NCBI GenBank assembly: GCA_937902945.1
Contig: CALEMD010000108.1
Location: 1 to 7,909 of the forward strand
Source of the DNA: an uncultured Erysipelotrichaceae bacterium
Lineage (GTDB): Bacteria > Bacillota_I > Bacilli_A > Erysipelotrichales > Erysipelotrichaceae
Direction of reading: 5' to 3'
DNA length: 7,909 nucleotides
Both the position numbers and the translations under genes were made by a program. The notes beneath the pieces were generated by a model. That model saw nothing but the letters and a program-made list of their open reading frames with translations, was not told the DNA's origin and ran no database searches. Below, piece after piece: positions 6,151 to 7,909 of this stretch (position 1 is its first letter; every line of letters begins with the position of its first letter).

Positions 6151-7037
6151 AGACAGGCTTTATTGCATTGGCGGGAAGACCGAATGCTGGGAAAAGCACA
6201 CTTTTGAATGCACTTTTCCAAAGAAAGCTGGCAATTGTATCCAGCAAGGCACAGACAACCCGTACGCAGATCAGAGGAATTCTGACAGAACCTGATGAGT
6301 ATCAGATTATTTTTACTGACACGCCGGGCATTCATAAGCCGCATCATCTTCTGGAAAGCCGGATGAATAAAGAAGCAGGCGGTGCAATTCAGGGGACCGA
6401 TCTGATCTATCTTGTTGTTGATGCAAGTGTTCCCTATGCACAGGGCGACGCATTTGTTCTGAATATGGTCAAACAGGCGGGAGTGCCAGTTTTCCTGATT
6501 CTGAATAAAACAGATAAAATGAAGAAAGAACAGGTTGTCAAATGTCTGGAAAGATGGCAGAGCCGCTTTAGTTTTGCCGAATACTTTGCCCTAAGCGCAA
6601 TGAAACAGAAAGATTTCAAGGATCTTCTTAAGACAAGTGCTAAATATCTGCCTGAGGGAGAACTGATGTATCCGGCGAATGAGATCAGTGATGAACCTGA
6701 AAACTTCTATATTGCTGAGATCATACGTGAAAAGGTGCTGCAGTGCACAGAAGAAGAAGTGCCGCATGCTACAGCAGTTCTTGTTGAAAGAAAGCAGAAA
6801 AAGAAAGATGTCTTTTACATTCAGGCAGTAATACTGGTTGAACGGGATGGGCAGAAGGGTATTCTGATTGGCAAGCAAGGATCGATGCTCAATAAGATCG
6901 GCAGCCGAGCTCGCCTGGAATTGCAGGAATATCTTGGCGGCAAAGTCTATCTGGAACTGTTTGTACGGGTAGAACCTGAATGGCGTGACCGTGCCGGCCG
7001 TATTTCTGAATATGGTTATGGACTGACAGATGAATGA
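6147..7037 (+). CDS. era: GTPase Era, 16S rRNA and 30S assembly factor
   Basis: Essential GTPase that binds the 3' end of 16S rRNA during 30S assembly. The 296 residues contain a TrmE-Era type G domain: G1 GRPNAGKS at 10-17, the switch region with TTRT at 37-40, G3 DTPG at 58-61, G4 NKTD at 120-123, and G5 SAM at 150-152. The C-terminal KH domain carries GILIGKQGS at 238-246 and ends with the usual EPEWRD region (276-281). GAGGA at 6133-6137 lies nine bases before the ATG within cdd. The gene overlaps cdd by four bases and recO by eight. It fits directly beside ybeY in function. Nothing is missing from the domain set. Confidence 0.98.
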   Translation: MKTGFIALAGRPNAGKSTLLNALFQRKLAIVSSKAQTTRTQIRGILTEPDEYQIIFTDTPGIHKPHHLLESRMNKEAGGAIQGTDLIYLVVDASVPYAQGDAFVLNMVKQAGVPVFLILNKTDKMKKEQVVKCLERWQSRFSFAEYFALSAMKQKDFKDLLKTSAKYLPEGELMYPANEISDEPENFYIAEIIREKVLQCTEEEVPHATAVLVERKQKKKDVFYIQAVILVERDGQKGILIGKQGSMLNKIGSRARLELQEYLGGKVYLELFVRVEPEWRDRAGRISEYGYGLTDE

Positions 7038-7788
7038 GCGTTTTATTGGCATCGTTTTAAAGCAGAGTGATTACAGAGAAAATGGAGCTTTGGTAACGGT
7101 TCTGTGCAGAGAGTATGGAAAGCTGTGTCTATCGGCTGCCGGTGTGCGCAAAATGACCAGCAGAAATGCCGCTGGGATACTCCTTTATACAAAGGATGAA
7201 TTTCAGATTGACTATAATGAAACCAGAACCATGTTCAGACTGAAGACAGCAGTGCCTAAAGCACTTTTTCGCAGGATGCATGAAAATCTGACTGCTTCAA
7301 GTGCCGCGGCAGTTATGGCCGAAGCGGCTGATATGCTGAGTCCTGAACAGGATCTTTTATTATGCCAGAGATTCTATGACCTTCTTGAAAATGCTTTTGA
7401 GCTCCTTGAAGCAGGGCACAATCCAAATGCGGTATTAGCAGCTGTGCTTTCTGATATGCTCATAGCTGCTGGAATGGGTCCGGAAGTAGACGAATGTGTT
7501 CTCTGTGAAAAGAAGAATGCCGCTGCTATCAGTGCGGCAGATGGGGGGTTTCTCTGCTTGGATTGTGCTAAGAAGCAGGGAATACCTGCAGTTTCAGCAG
7601 AAGAGCTGCACAGATTCAGGCTGATTGTAAAAGCCGGAATGCAGAATCTCGACGTCATAGAACCGATTGCAGCGGCAGAGCTGAAAGACGTCAGTATTCT
7701 GGTGGATTTTCTAGTACTTCATGCAGGTGTCAGAATGCGCAGTTTTTCCTTTTATAAAAGGGTCTTCCGCATTGAAACAGGGCATTGA
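7030..7788 (+). CDS. recO: DNA repair protein RecO
   Basis: RecO works with RecR and RecF to load RecA onto SSB-coated single-stranded DNA in recombinational repair. The 252-residue product is of normal length. Its N-terminal OB-fold begins with GIVLKQSDYRENGALVTVL (7-25), the common RecO opening. The helical middle is followed by a zinc-finger pair, C156-x2-C159 and C176-x2-C179 (CVLC ... CLDC). The C-terminus RSFSFYKRVF (237-246) is typical of the family. It starts eight bases before the era stop and has little Shine-Dalgarno sequence, so it likely depends on coupling. A promoter for the next gene is embedded in its last codons. The cysteines are retained here, although some relatives have lost them. 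Confidence 0.95.
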   Translation: MNERFIGIVLKQSDYRENGALVTVLCREYGKLCLSAAGVRKMTSRNAAGILLYTKDEFQIDYNETRTMFRLKTAVPKALFRRMHENLTASSAAAVMAEAADMLSPEQDLLLCQRFYDLLENAFELLEAGHNPNAVLAAVLSDMLIAAGMGPEVDECVLCEKKNAAAISAADGGFLCLDCAKKQGIPAVSAEELHRFRLIVKAGMQNLDVIEPIAAAELKDVSILVDFLVLHAGVRMRSFSFYKRVFRIETGH

Positions 7789-7800
7789 TTGTGCTATACT
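7772..7800 (+). promoter_or_regulatory. Sigma-A promoter for glycyl-tRNA synthetase
   Basis: TTGAAA (7772-7777) is exactly 17 bases from TATACT (7795-7800), and TG at 7792-7793 makes an extended -10. It is the best matched promoter in the window. The -35 lies in the last codons of recO. The predicted leader is only about 37 bases, leaving no room for a T-box riboswitch. No terminator is visible after recO, so operon readthrough may also contribute. Confidence 0.78.
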
Positions 7801-7843
7801 GCAAAGGTTTCTAACACTAGATAGGCAGGGGGTCTTTTAAATA

Positions 7844-7909
7844 ATGGAAAAGACATTTGATTTAGTAGTATCACATGCAAAGACTGCAGGGTTCGTATTG
7901 CCGGGTTCT
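7844..7909 (+). CDS. glyQS: Glycyl-tRNA synthetase, single-chain type, 3' end beyond window
   Basis: Only the first 22 codons are present. They read MEKTFDLVVSHAKTAGFVLPG and then Ser, closely resembling the start of dimeric (GlyQS-type) glycyl-tRNA synthetases, in which KxxGFVxPGS precedes the class II catalytic core. This enzyme charges tRNA-Gly. An in-frame TAA at 7838-7840 fixes the ATG at 7844 as the start. The Shine-Dalgarno-like AGGGGG (7827-7832) lies 11 bases upstream, slightly long. Position after era-recO agrees with Gram-positive gene order, where glycyl-tRNA synthetase genes often follow recO. Confidence is limited by the short visible part. Confidence 0.8.
   Translation, partial: MEKTFDLVVSHAKTAGFVLPGS

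Noticed and set aside
6591..7052. 153-codon open frame on the minus strand opposite era
   Set aside because: It is antisense to the Era KH-domain region, and its Phe/Leu-rich content reflects reversed Lys/Glu codons.
7801..7843. Possible T-box or other riboswitch before the glycyl-tRNA synthetase gene
   Set aside because: The region from predicted start to ATG is only about 37 bases, too short for a T-box, and no conserved T-box sequence is visible.

Overview
The window looks like ordinary chromosomal DNA of a low-to-mid GC member of the Bacillota (Firmicutes). The gene order rpsU, phoH, ybeY, dgkA, cdd, era, recO, glycyl-tRNA synthetase is the classic Gram-positive arrangement. Shine-Dalgarno sequences are strong, TGA works as a stop, and the promoters are sigma-A type with extended -10 elements. 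The short start of a single-chain (GlyQS-type) glycyl-tRNA synthetase and the overall protein character make me lean towards Erysipelotrichia, but this is a tentative inference.

Region 1 (1-1729) holds two tandem, paralogous nucleoside hydrolases on the + strand. The first is cut by the window edge and overlaps the second by an ATGA junction. They probably release ribose and free base from nucleosides for salvage.

Region 2 (1812-3123) has a good extended -10 promoter, rpsU (ribosomal protein S21), an intrinsic terminator whose stem begins inside the rpsU stop codon, and phoH, an ATPase best started at a TTG. It closes with a strong bidirectional terminator shared with the convergent gene downstream.

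Region 3 (3141-4879, - strand) is a Na+/phosphate cotransporter with a C-terminal PhoU-like domain and its own promoter. It sits where many Bacillota carry the HD phosphodiesterase gene pgpH (yqfF).

Region 4 (4923-7909, + strand) is a tightly packed operon: ybeY, dgkA, cdd, era and recO. It contains 4-nt or 8-nt overlaps and starts from an extended -10 promoter divergent from the transporter. A TTGAAA-17-TATACT promoter at the end of recO then drives the partial glycyl-tRNA synthetase gene. YbeY, Era and S21 all act on or around the 3' end of 16S rRNA; Cdd and the nucleoside hydrolases serve nucleoside salvage; DgkA recycles a lipid; RecO does recombinational repair.

I found no tRNA, rRNA, CRISPR array, insertion sequence or phage gene, and no gene-free stretch over 300 bases. 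I do not see a clearly undescribed system. The points worth a second look are the rpsU/phoH terminator layout, the replaced pgpH position, the altered N-terminal residues of DgkA, and the consistent TGn extended -10 promoters.
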